Source: Pseudomonas sp. CFII64 (lineage in GTDB: Bacteria; Pseudomonadota; Gammaproteobacteria; Pseudomonadales; Pseudomonadaceae). From it: 64,000 bases of DNA. The position numbers and the translations under genes are program-made. Positions 26,942 to 34,761 of this stretch are shown in pieces. Each line of letters opens with the position of its first letter. Position 1 is the first letter of the stretch. The notes under the pieces were generated by a model. That model had not been told where the DNA came from. It did no database searches and saw only the letters and a list, made by a program, of their open reading frames with translations. The DNA lies in contig NZ_ATLO01000028.1 of NCBI RefSeq assembly GCF_000416235.1, forward strand, positions 173,488-237,487. Reading direction: 5' to 3'.

Positions 26942-29485
26942 ATGTCATCACTTCAGTCCCGACGCCATACCCTCGGTCTAATGTTTTCCATGGGTACCGT
27001 CAGCCTTGCGCCCGTGGAGGCGCTCAAAGCTGAAACCGACTACGAAAAAGACCGCCTTGAAACCGTGATCGTGACCGGGTCGCGGGTCGAGACCACAGCC
27101 CTCAAAGCCCTGGCTCCGGTCCAGTTGATCAAGGGCGAGGCCCTGCGCGCAACCGGCGCCAGCGATCTGCGCCGCGCGCTGTCACAAGTCGCTCCGTCCT
27201 ACATCAATATCAACAGCAACGGCGGCGCCCTGTCGAAAAACGTGGGCGGTTCTTCACTGCGCGGCCTGTCAGGCAACCAGGTGTTGGTGCTGGTCAACGG
27301 TAAACGGCGCCACGGCACTTCGATGATCAACAACAGTGGCGGCGCCACGTTGGGATCGTCCGCGGCAGACCTGGGCCTGATTCCGATTTCGGCGGTCGAA
27401 CGCGTCGAGGTGCTGACCGATGGCGCCGCAGCGCAATATGGCTCGGACGCTATTGCGGGTGTGATCAACGTGATCCTGAAATCGGCCTCCTCCGGCGGTT
27501 CGGCAGACGTGTCCTACGGTGAATACAATCATGACGTTTCCAAAGTCGGCAATCTGGGTGACGCTGGTGCCACTTATACCGGCGGCCTCAACTCAGGGTT
27601 CGCGCTGGGTGAGAACGGTGGTTTTGCCAACCTCAGCCTGTCGTACCTGAAAACCGGCGACAGCCACACAGTCGGACCCTGGAAGAATCCTTCGCGGTCG
27701 ATCTGGCAAATCTATGCGGCCCCTAACGATCCGCGCGAAGCTTCGGCCGACCGCAACGTACCGGAAAACTATGAGGTGGTGCCGATCCAGGAAAGCACCA
27801 GCTTTGCCTACAACCTCGGCTTGCCGCTCAACGACAACCTGTCCCTGTATTCCTTCGCCACCTACAGCCCGCGCACTTCGGAGGCCAAAGGCTCGTTTCG
27901 CTCGGAAACCAACGCTACTTCCAACGTGATCACCACACCGGGCGGCTACAGTTCGCGACTGCAGACCAAGGAACAAGACCTGCAACTCAACCTGGGTATC
28001 AAGGCCGAAGACATTCTCGGCTGGAGTTGGGACGCTGGCCTGAGCTACGGCCAAAACCGCGCCGACATTAACATTCTCAACACCACTAACCCGTCGTTCG
28101 GCGCCCTGCTGCCATTGCAAAATCTGCATGCGGGGGATCTGAAGTTTGCCGAAAGCATCCTTTCGCTTTCCGGCCAGCATGCCTTCGACACAGGCCTGTT
28201 CGCCTCGCCGCTGAACGTGACGGTGGGCACCGAATATCGCTACAACAGCCTGGAACTGGGCTCTGGCGAATACTATTCGTACGCGGGCGGCGGCTATCGC
28301 TATCCAGCGGACTATCCGGCGCCCAACTTGCGCGGCACCCTGGCCGGGGCAGGTTCAGCGTTTCTGACCGGGTTCAGCCCGCAATTCGAGTTCGACGAGT
28401 CGCGGCACAATACTGCGTTCTACATCGATTTTGCCCAGAAGGTCACCGACAAATGGGACAGCGGCCTGGCCATTCGTTACGAAGACTATTCGGACTTCGG
28501 CTCGGCGGTCGCGGGTAAGTTCTCGAACCGCTACCAGTTCAATGATCTGGTGGCGCTGCGCGGTACGTTCAGCAACGGATTCCGCGCCCCGTCCCTGGCC
28601 GAACAGAATTACCAAAGCGCAACGGTGCAGCCGGTCAACGACCCGATTACCAACACTTCATACATTTCCTACTACTACGACACCTTGCGACCGGATTCAC
28701 CCGCCGCACAGGCATTGGGGGCGAAGAAACTCAAGGCCGAGAAATCCACCAACGTCAGCTTCGGACTGGTGTTTACGCCAACTGATCGTCTGTCCGCATC
28801 GATCGATGTGTACCAGATCGACATTCGTGACCGGATCTTTCTCACCGGAGCCTTCAACGGCTTCAACAACGCAGCCGTTGCACGAGCGCTGACCAGTGCA
28901 GGACTGACCAGTCAGCAACAAGTGCGCTACTTCACCAATTTCGGTGACACCCAGACCCGAGGCGTCGAGTTCAAGCTCGACTATGACGCCAACTACAACC
29001 AGTTCGGCCGCGCCCATTGGGGCTTGTCATATGCGCGCAACAAGAACGAAGTCAAAAGTGTCGACAACCCGGCGGTGTTGAGCAATGCCGGGCTGAGCCT
29101 GCTCGATCGCGAACGCATTACGCTGCTGGAAGAGGCGTTGCCGCAAAACATTGTGCGCGGCGCGCTGGACTGGCAACTGGGCAAATTCGGTGTGCAACTG
29201 ACTCAGCACTACTACTCCAAGACCCGTGCCGTGAACAACGTGCTCAATAGCGCGCAAGACTCGACCACCAGCGACTCGTTCATCACCGATGCCGCCCTCA
29301 GTTATCTGGTGACCGACAACCTCAAGGCGACGCTGGGGGCCAACAACCTGTTCAATAAACGCGCGCCGGATCAGCCCGACAGCCTGGCTTCCATCATCAA
29401 CCATGAAGACCCTTACGCCAACCGCAACACGCCTTATGGCATCGGCGGCGGGTTCTATTACGCGCGGATGAGTTACGACTGGTAA
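26942..29485 (+). CDS. TonB-dependent outer-membrane receptor (module A)
   Basis: 847 residues. A short signal region is followed by a candidate Ton box (ETVIVTGS), then a plug domain with 'LRGLSGNQVLVLVNGKRRHGT', 'RVEVLTDGAAAQYGSDAIAGVINVI' and a beta barrel ending in an aromatic residue (SYDW). The 'DGAAAQYGSDAIAGVINI' form belongs to the receptor group found with sulfonate and sulfate-ester utilisation genes in Pseudomonas and Xanthomonas rather than to typical siderophore receptors. It would pass a ligand to the Tat-exported binding proteins encoded on either side. It lies on the same strand 189 bases after the SfnB-like gene. Confidence 0.9.
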   Translation: MSSLQSRRHTLGLMFSMGTVSLAPVEALKAETDYEKDRLETVIVTGSRVETTALKALAPVQLIKGEALRATGASDLRRALSQVAPSYININSNGGALSKNVGGSSLRGLSGNQVLVLVNGKRRHGTSMINNSGGATLGSSAADLGLIPISAVERVEVLTDGAAAQYGSDAIAGVINVILKSASSGGSADVSYGEYNHDVSKVGNLGDAGATYTGGLNSGFALGENGGFANLSLSYLKTGDSHTVGPWKNPSRSIWQIYAAPNDPREASADRNVPENYEVVPIQESTSFAYNLGLPLNDNLSLYSFATYSPRTSEAKGSFRSETNATSNVITTPGGYSSRLQTKEQDLQLNLGIKAEDILGWSWDAGLSYGQNRADINILNTTNPSFGALLPLQNLHAGDLKFAESILSLSGQHAFDTGLFASPLNVTVGTEYRYNSLELGSGEYYSYAGGGYRYPADYPAPNLRGTLAGAGSAFLTGFSPQFEFDESRHNTAFYIDFAQKVTDKWDSGLAIRYEDYSDFGSAVAGKFSNRYQFNDLVALRGTFSNGFRAPSLAEQNYQSATVQPVNDPITNTSYISYYYDTLRPDSPAAQALGAKKLKAEKSTNVSFGLVFTPTDRLSASIDVYQIDIRDRIFLTGAFNGFNNAAVARALTSAGLTSQQQVRYFTNFGDTQTRGVEFKLDYDANYNQFGRAHWGLSYARNKNEVKSVDNPAVLSNAGLSLLDRERITLLEEALPQNIVRGALDWQLGKFGVQLTQHYYSKTRAVNNVLNSAQDSTTSDSFITDAALSYLVTDNLKATLGANNLFNKRAPDQPDSLASIINHEDPYANRNTPYGIGGGFYYARMSYDW

Positions 29486-29515
29486 GGCCGCGCGGTCGCC
29501 CCACTGTTGGACTGA

Positions 29516-29583
29516 GGCTTGCCCGCGAAGACCGATAGCACGGTAGGTCTGCCTTGTTGCATCTACCTAATCGCGGGCGTGTC
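29516..29583. repeat. REP-like inverted pair
   Basis: GCCCGCGA (29521-29528), preceded by GGCTT, and TCGCGGGC (29571-29578) form an inverted pair with a 42-base loop. 'GAGGCTTGCCCGCGA' is the complement of the common fluorescent-pseudomonad REP core. It lies in the gap between the receptor and binding-protein genes and may stabilise or separate their transcripts. Confidence 0.6.
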
Positions 29584-29643
29584 TCACTGCAACGGATTTC
29601 AGCCAACTGTCTGCGCACTGACTTTGAAAAGGAACAAACCGAC

Positions 29644-31236
29644 ATGGTTACGCGGCGTACATTTATCGGCTACTCACTGGCGGCCACCGCCGCCTACGGC
29701 CTGACTGGCCAGCGCCCGGCCTTTGCCGGCAGCACCGGCGGGACGCTGATTATTGCGCAAAACCCCGAGCCCACGGTGTTGACCACCGGCCTGACCACGG
29801 CACCGGCCACGCAACTCATCTCGCCGAAAATCTTTGACGGCCTGCTCTACCTCAGCCCCACCAATGGTCCGCAACCACAGCTGGCCGAAAGCTGGGTTTT
29901 CAGCCCCGATGGCCTGCAGGTCACGTTCAAGCTGCGCCCCGGGGTGAAATGGCACGATGGCAAACCGTTCACCTCCGCGGACGTTGCGTTTTCGGTAATG
30001 GAGGTATGGAAAAAATACAGCTCCCGAGGTCGTTCGGCGTTTCCCAACGTGGAAAGCGTCGATACGCCGGATCCGCTGACGGCAGTATGGAACCTGTCCA
30101 GGCCCACACCCTATCTGCTCAGCGCTCTGAATGCCCGCGACTCCCAGGTACTGCCGCGCCACCTTTATGCGGGTACTGACATCCTCAATAACCCGGCCAA
30201 TACCGCGCCGGTGGGAACCGGTCCCTTTCGCCTCAAGGAATGGGTGCGCGGCAACTACCTGACCCTGGAACGCAACCCCGATTACTGGCAGACCGGCAAG
30301 CCGCTGCTGGATCAAGTGGTGTACCGCTTCATCGCTGATCCGTCTTCGGTATCGGCGGCGCTGGAGACCGGCGCGGTACACGTTGCCTACGCCGATACGC
30401 TGTCCAACAGCGAAATCAAACGGCTGAAAAACAATCCAGCCTTGACCGTCCACGACCGCCTCAATACCTATGGCGGCACTGGCATCATGGCTCTGGAATT
30501 CAACCTGCAGCGTGCCGAGTTTCAGGACGTGCGGGTGCGCCAGGCGTTCGCCCACGCCATCGACAAGGAATTTATCCTCAAGAACATTCTCCTCGGCCAG
30601 GGCACAACGGCCGACTCACCGATCCCGAAGAACTTCCCGCAGTTCTACAGCGCCGATGTGCCGCAGTACCCCTTCGATCTGAAACGCGCCGAAGCGCTGC
30701 TGGAAGCGGCAGGCCTCAAGAAGGACAAGGACGGCATTCGGTTGCGGATCAAGAACGATCCAAGTCCGTCAGCGGTGTACCAGCAAACCGCCAATTTCTT
30801 GCGCAGCACATTCGCCAAGATCGGTGTGAAACTGGAAATCCGCAATCAGGACTACGCGCAGTTCATCGACCGCATCTACGGTCGCTATGACTTCGACACC
30901 AACCTGTCGCCCGCCTCCACCGCGCCGGACCCGGCAATCGGCCTGCAGCGTTTTTACTGGTCAAAGAACATCCATGCCGGCGTCGCCTATTCCAACGCCA
31001 CCCATTACAGCAGTCCCGAAGTCGATGCCCTGCTGGAACAGGCCCAAGTGGACAACGACCCGCAACGCCGCTGGGATCTGTATCAGACGGTCCAGAGCAA
31101 AGTATTGGAGGACTTGCCGCGCATCCCGATAATTTCCAGCGAAGACGCGCTGCTGTCCCGCAGCAACGTCCTCAACCTCACCGATTCCACCGGTGGCGGT
31201 TTCATCGGCAATCTGTCAGAAGTTCGTTTGGGCTAA
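29644..31236 (+). CDS. Peptide-type ABC substrate-binding protein with Tat signal (module A, second)
   Basis: 530 residues of the SBP_bac_5 family. The N-terminus has a twin-arginine motif (TRRTFIGYS) and a hydrophobic stretch ending near AFA. Landmarks are 'LRPGVKWHDGKPF', 'PVGTGPFRLKEW' and 'RVRQAFAHAIDKEF'. The sequence is clearly related to the first module A binding protein. The ATG at 29644 was chosen because AAGGAACA lies just upstream and the Tat signal starts there. The stop overlaps the stop of the convergent JmjC-like gene by 4 bases. Two binding proteins for one permease suggest two related ligands. Confidence 0.9.
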   Translation: MVTRRTFIGYSLAATAAYGLTGQRPAFAGSTGGTLIIAQNPEPTVLTTGLTTAPATQLISPKIFDGLLYLSPTNGPQPQLAESWVFSPDGLQVTFKLRPGVKWHDGKPFTSADVAFSVMEVWKKYSSRGRSAFPNVESVDTPDPLTAVWNLSRPTPYLLSALNARDSQVLPRHLYAGTDILNNPANTAPVGTGPFRLKEWVRGNYLTLERNPDYWQTGKPLLDQVVYRFIADPSSVSAALETGAVHVAYADTLSNSEIKRLKNNPALTVHDRLNTYGGTGIMALEFNLQRAEFQDVRVRQAFAHAIDKEFILKNILLGQGTTADSPIPKNFPQFYSADVPQYPFDLKRAEALLEAAGLKKDKDGIRLRIKNDPSPSAVYQQTANFLRSTFAKIGVKLEIRNQDYAQFIDRIYGRYDFDTNLSPASTAPDPAIGLQRFYWSKNIHAGVAYSNATHYSSPEVDALLEQAQVDNDPQRRWDLYQTVQSKVLEDLPRIPIISSEDALLSRSNVLNLTDSTGGGFIGNLSEVRLG

Positions 31237-32423
31237 CGCTGCACCAACTGGCGCAACACATGGGACTTGACCAGCAAATCCAGCAACTGCCGAAGATCGC
31301 TCCTGGCGATGTGCGGCAGATGCTCGCTGATAGCGTCCAGATCAAACGCGCGGCTGCACTGTTGCAACCAGCCGAGGGCAGGCAATAGAAGCCCAGGTAT
31401 TTCAGTGTCCAGAGTAAGGCGCTCGCGCCAGTCCTGATCCAGCGCCGTGCCTTGCAGACGCAGACGCGGCGCCGATTGCCCGGACGTTGGCAGCTCCTGC
31501 CAGGTCAGGCCCGAGCCTGGAATCCGCAGCAGCTCGGTGGTGTCTACCGACGGTGCCGAGTTCCAACTCAGGGACGGCGTGTCGGCTTCGCGGCTGAGGC
31601 GTGTGGCCAATTCGCCTAACAAGACGTTCAGCCCGGTGTCCTGTGGATCGGCCTTGCCGTACAAGGGCAAACGCCAGCGTGCATCGCCCAACAGCCAGGG
31701 TTTCAGCCAGCGCAACACTGCGTCGGCCAGCACCGGCGGGCGGATCACAATGCTCAACGCCAGCGAGGGCTCCAGCGCTTCGGTGCGGTGCCAGGTTCCG
31801 CGGGGCAGGAACAGCACAGAGCCCGCAAGCATCTCATGGCGCTCGAAGGTAACCCCGCAGGCATCAGGAAAACCCTGCCGGGCCTGTTCGAAGAGGTTTT
31901 CTACCGCCACCATGTCTGGGCCGAACTGCGCACCGTAAGGCCGTTCAATCTCGGTCATGGGTGCGACGTAAAAGGTTTTTTTGCCCACCAGTTGAATGGA
32001 GATAACCTCCTCGGCATCGTAATGGCAGGACACGCCGTCATCTTCGGGCGAAGCAAAGGCGCTGAGCCTGGCGCTGCCCTCCACCACCCCCAACTCGCGC
32101 TCCAACTCGCGCAAAAAAGGTACTGCGCCGGGCAAGGTGCCGCTGACATCCTGAAAGAATACCGTCAGCCCCAACTGCAACAAGCCCGCAGCGTTGGCCT
32201 GACTGTCGAATGTCTGGGGCGAGCGTAACCCACGCCCGAAGGACAAAGGTCCGCGATAGCGATCGGCCAGTTGCCCAATATCCTGCAGCAGGGCTTGCTG
32301 AAACAGCTCCGGTAGCCGGCTCAGAAGACCATGTTCGACCCTGATCTGTGACGGGAAGCCAGTGCTGTCGACTTGCAAGCCACCTACGCCGAACAACCGC
32401 TGGATCAGTCGTGGATCAGGCAT
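31233..32423 (-). CDS. JmjC/cupin-type Fe(II)/2-oxoglutarate oxygenase-like protein
   Basis: 396 residues. A double-stranded beta helix has the metal triad H-x-D at His134 and Asp136 (CHYDAEEV) and a distal His212 (GTWHRTE). It also has 'QLVGKKTFYVAP', the pattern of the cupin_4/JmjC family that includes the ribosomal oxygenase RoxA/YcfD. The C-terminal 150 residues look like the winged-helix part of those proteins. It is the last gene of a minus-strand operon and overlaps the upstream SsuD-like stop by 8 bases, so it is translationally coupled. Such enzymes usually hydroxylate proteins. In this position, action on an organosulfur compound or on a peptide is possible. Confidence 0.75.
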   Translation of the reverse strand: MPDPRLIQRLFGVGGLQVDSTGFPSQIRVEHGLLSRLPELFQQALLQDIGQLADRYRGPLSFGRGLRSPQTFDSQANAAGLLQLGLTVFFQDVSGTLPGAVPFLRELERELGVVEGSARLSAFASPEDDGVSCHYDAEEVISIQLVGKKTFYVAPMTEIERPYGAQFGPDMVAVENLFEQARQGFPDACGVTFERHEMLAGSVLFLPRGTWHRTEALEPSLALSIVIRPPVLADAVLRWLKPWLLGDARWRLPLYGKADPQDTGLNVLLGELATRLSREADTPSLSWNSAPSVDTTELLRIPGSGLTWQELPTSGQSAPRLRLQGTALDQDWRERLTLDTEIPGLLLPALGWLQQCSRAFDLDAISEHLPHIARSDLRQLLDLLVKSHVLRQLVQR

Positions 32424-33477
32424 CACGGGCCACGGCGGCGCGCACCAGCGGAATCACATCGCGGCCGAAAATCAGCGTGTCCGGCACCGGATCGAAACCG
32501 CGAATGAGGAACTTATCGACACCCAGCTTGTGGTACTCAAATAACGCATCAGCCACCTGCTGCGGGGTGCCGACCAAAGCTGTGGAATTTCCATGGGCGC
32601 CAGTGACCGCAGCAAACTCGGTCCACAGACGCTGATCCAGAACCGCGCCCTGGGCTGCCGCCTCACGCAAACGCTGAGAGCCGACGTTTTCATTCAGGAC
32701 TGGCGTCGCCGGGTACTTGGCCTTCGCCGCCGCGAGCAGGTCACGGCTGCGAGCCCACGCTGCTTCTTCGGTGTCTGCCACCAACGGCCGGAATGCCAGC
32801 AGGAATTTGATTTGCTCTTCCCGCCCATATCTAGCGGCGGCCCTGCGCACATTGGCGATGGTTTCGGCGGTCTGCGCCAGGGACTCGCCCCACAAGGCAT
32901 AAACCTCGGCATGTTGTCCTGCGACCTCGAAGGCTGCGGCCGATGATCCACCAAAGAAAATCGGCACACCTGACGCCCGCCACGGCTTGACCGAGGACTG
33001 CGCGCCTTTTACCCGGTAATAGTCGCCCTGATGATCGAAGGGCTCATCGCTGTTCCAGACCTTTTTGACCACCGTCAAGTATTCGGCGGTGCGTGCATAG
33101 CGTTCGTCATGGGCGAGGAAATCACCATCACGTTGCTGGTCGGCATCGGTGCCGCCACTGATGATGTGCACGGCCAGACGCCCGTCGCTGAACTGATCCA
33201 GGGTTGCCAGCTGCCGGGCCGCCACTGTGGGCGCGACAAATCCGGGACGGTGGGCAAGCATGACGCCCAACCGCTCGGTGTTGTGCAGCACATAAGCGGC
33301 TACCTGATTGTTGTCCGGCCAGGTGGCGAAGCTACCAATCAACAGCCGGTCAAAACCGTTGGCTTCAGCGGTATGGGCCATGTGCCTGATGTAGGCTTTG
33401 TCGATGATCGGGCCACTGGCTTCGATCACTTCGGCGCCACTGCGGCTACTGGTGTGGCCAATGAATTCCAGACTCAT
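32416..33477 (-). CDS. FMNH2-dependent alkanesulfonate monooxygenase-like protein (SsuD family)
   Basis: 353 residues, a bacterial-luciferase-like TIM barrel. It has 'AEANGFDRLLIGS', 'HRPGFVAPTVAARQLATLDQFSDGRLAVHIISGG' and 'GDFLAHDERYARTAEYL', which correspond to the flavin and sulfonate sites of SsuD. SsuD-type enzymes use FMNH2 from a separate reductase and O2 to split C-S bonds, giving an aldehyde and sulfite. AGGAG lies 7 bases before the ATG at 33477. No flavin reductase gene was seen in the window. It lies between the SfnG-like and JmjC-like genes on the same strand and is distinct from the canonical ssuD that starts at 63701. Confidence 0.9.
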   Translation of the reverse strand: MSLEFIGHTSSRSGAEVIEASGPIIDKAYIRHMAHTAEANGFDRLLIGSFATWPDNNQVAAYVLHNTERLGVMLAHRPGFVAPTVAARQLATLDQFSDGRLAVHIISGGTDADQQRDGDFLAHDERYARTAEYLTVVKKVWNSDEPFDHQGDYYRVKGAQSSVKPWRASGVPIFFGGSSAAAFEVAGQHAEVYALWGESLAQTAETIANVRRAAARYGREEQIKFLLAFRPLVADTEEAAWARSRDLLAAAKAKYPATPVLNENVGSQRLREAAAQGAVLDQRLWTEFAAVTGAHGNSTALVGTPQQVADALFEYHKLGVDKFLIRGFDPVPDTLIFGRDVIPLVRAAVARDA

Positions 33478-33506
33478 GTCTGCTCCTGATGGGGTTATGG
33501 CGCGCG

Positions 33507-34673
33507 TCAGACGCGCAGGCCGGCTTCTTTTAACAGCGGCAAGATGCGTTCGCCGAAATGCGCGAGGTCCACGGCGAAATCGTGAAAGTTGAGTTGCACA
33601 CCATCAATACCGGCGGCCTTGAGCGCCACCAGTTGCTCGACCACTTGTTCGGGGGTGCCGATGATTTCGATGTTGCCGCCCAGGCCCAGTCCGGTATTGC
33701 GCGAACCTTCTGCGCGGCCACGCCAGGCATGGGCGTCACTGGCATAGGCCTTGTGGTTGCCAAAAGTGCCGGGGACCTTGTTGCCGACGATGGCTTCCAG
33801 GTATTGCCGGGTCTCTTCTTCGGTATCGCGACTGACAATGATCGGATTGATGATGGTGCGCACATCACGACCAAATTGACTGGCGCGCGCTTTTATCTTG
33901 TGGACGTGGGCCGGGATGTCTTCCAGTGTTTCGCGAATGCCGGCGCCCGATGAATTAGTGATGAAGATCAGATCGGACTGACTGGCCGCAAAATCGATAC
34001 CCGCTTCGGAACCGGTGGCAGTGACCAGCACCGGACGCCCGTACAAGGGTTTGGGCGTGATGTAGCCATCCTTGATCTTCCAGCCGTGCTGGCCTTCGTA
34101 GGTGAAATTCTCGCGGCTGCTCCAGAGGGTATTGAGCACGTCGAACAGCTCACCCGCCAGTTGATAGCGCTCATCGTGTTCGATCTGTGGCCGACCGAAC
34201 ATCTCGTGCTCGACGGGACGGTGACCGGTCACGATATTGATACCCCATCGACCCTTGGCGATGTGGTCCAGGGTGGCGCCGTACTTGGCAATGTGCAGCG
34301 GATGCAGAGGTCCGTACAGCACGTGGATGGTGGACACCAACATGATGCTTTTGGTAATCGCCGCCATGGCGCCCAACGCAATGAACGAATCCAGTGAAGC
34401 TTCGCCGTCGTAGCCGCCTTTGGGCAGCCACTGGGTTCGGCTGAACGCCAGCTCGAAACCCAAGGCTTCGGCTTGTTGCACAATCCTGGCGTTGTAATCA
34501 AAGGTCCAGGTATTGGACGTCGGGTAATTAGTCAGGCGAATGTCCTGCATGTTGAGAAACACCCCCAGCAACAAGGGTTGCTTGAGAGCCTTGCTCAATG
34601 GGCTGTCGGCGAAGTCCAGAGGCGTGGGAAATGCCGAGCGTTCGAACTCAGGGTTGAGATGTGGCTGAGCCAT
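33507..34673 (-). CDS. SfnG/DszA-like FMNH2-dependent sulfone monooxygenase
   Basis: 388 residues of the luciferase-like family. Signature stretches are 'FDYNARIVQQAEALGFELAFS', 'LDHIAKGRWGINIVTG', 'EHDERYQLAGELFDVL' and 'GTPEQVVEQLVALKAAGIDGVQLNFHDF'. These match dimethylsulfone monooxygenase SfnG and, more distantly, DszA and RutA. Such enzymes insert oxygen next to a sulfone to give a sulfinate, which would be the substrate for a DszB-like enzyme. The ATG at 34673 has AAGGA 7 bases upstream, and the longer frame from 34721 has none. It is co-directional with the TonB receptor upstream and the SsuD-like gene downstream. Confidence 0.88.
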   Translation of the reverse strand: MAQPHLNPEFERSAFPTPLDFADSPLSKALKQPLLLGVFLNMQDIRLTNYPTSNTWTFDYNARIVQQAEALGFELAFSRTQWLPKGGYDGEASLDSFIALGAMAAITKSIMLVSTIHVLYGPLHPLHIAKYGATLDHIAKGRWGINIVTGHRPVEHEMFGRPQIEHDERYQLAGELFDVLNTLWSSRENFTYEGQHGWKIKDGYITPKPLYGRPVLVTATGSEAGIDFAASQSDLIFITNSSGAGIRETLEDIPAHVHKIKARASQFGRDVRTIINPIIVSRDTEEETRQYLEAIVGNKVPGTFGNHKAYASDAHAWRGRAEGSRNTGLGLGGNIEIIGTPEQVVEQLVALKAAGIDGVQLNFHDFAVDLAHFGERILPLLKEAGLRV

Positions 34674-34761
34674 TTCGGTGTCCTTGTTATCAGGCGAATG
34701 AAAGGCTGGGCGCACAGCCATTTGAAATGGCTGCCCGCCACCGCGCTTACGAGAACCGCAC

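Noticed and set aside
23586..34761. Sigma-54 promoter as used by SfnR-controlled genes
   Set aside because: No convincing TGGCAC-N5-TTGC element was found in the gaps upstream of the SfnB- and SfnG-like genes.
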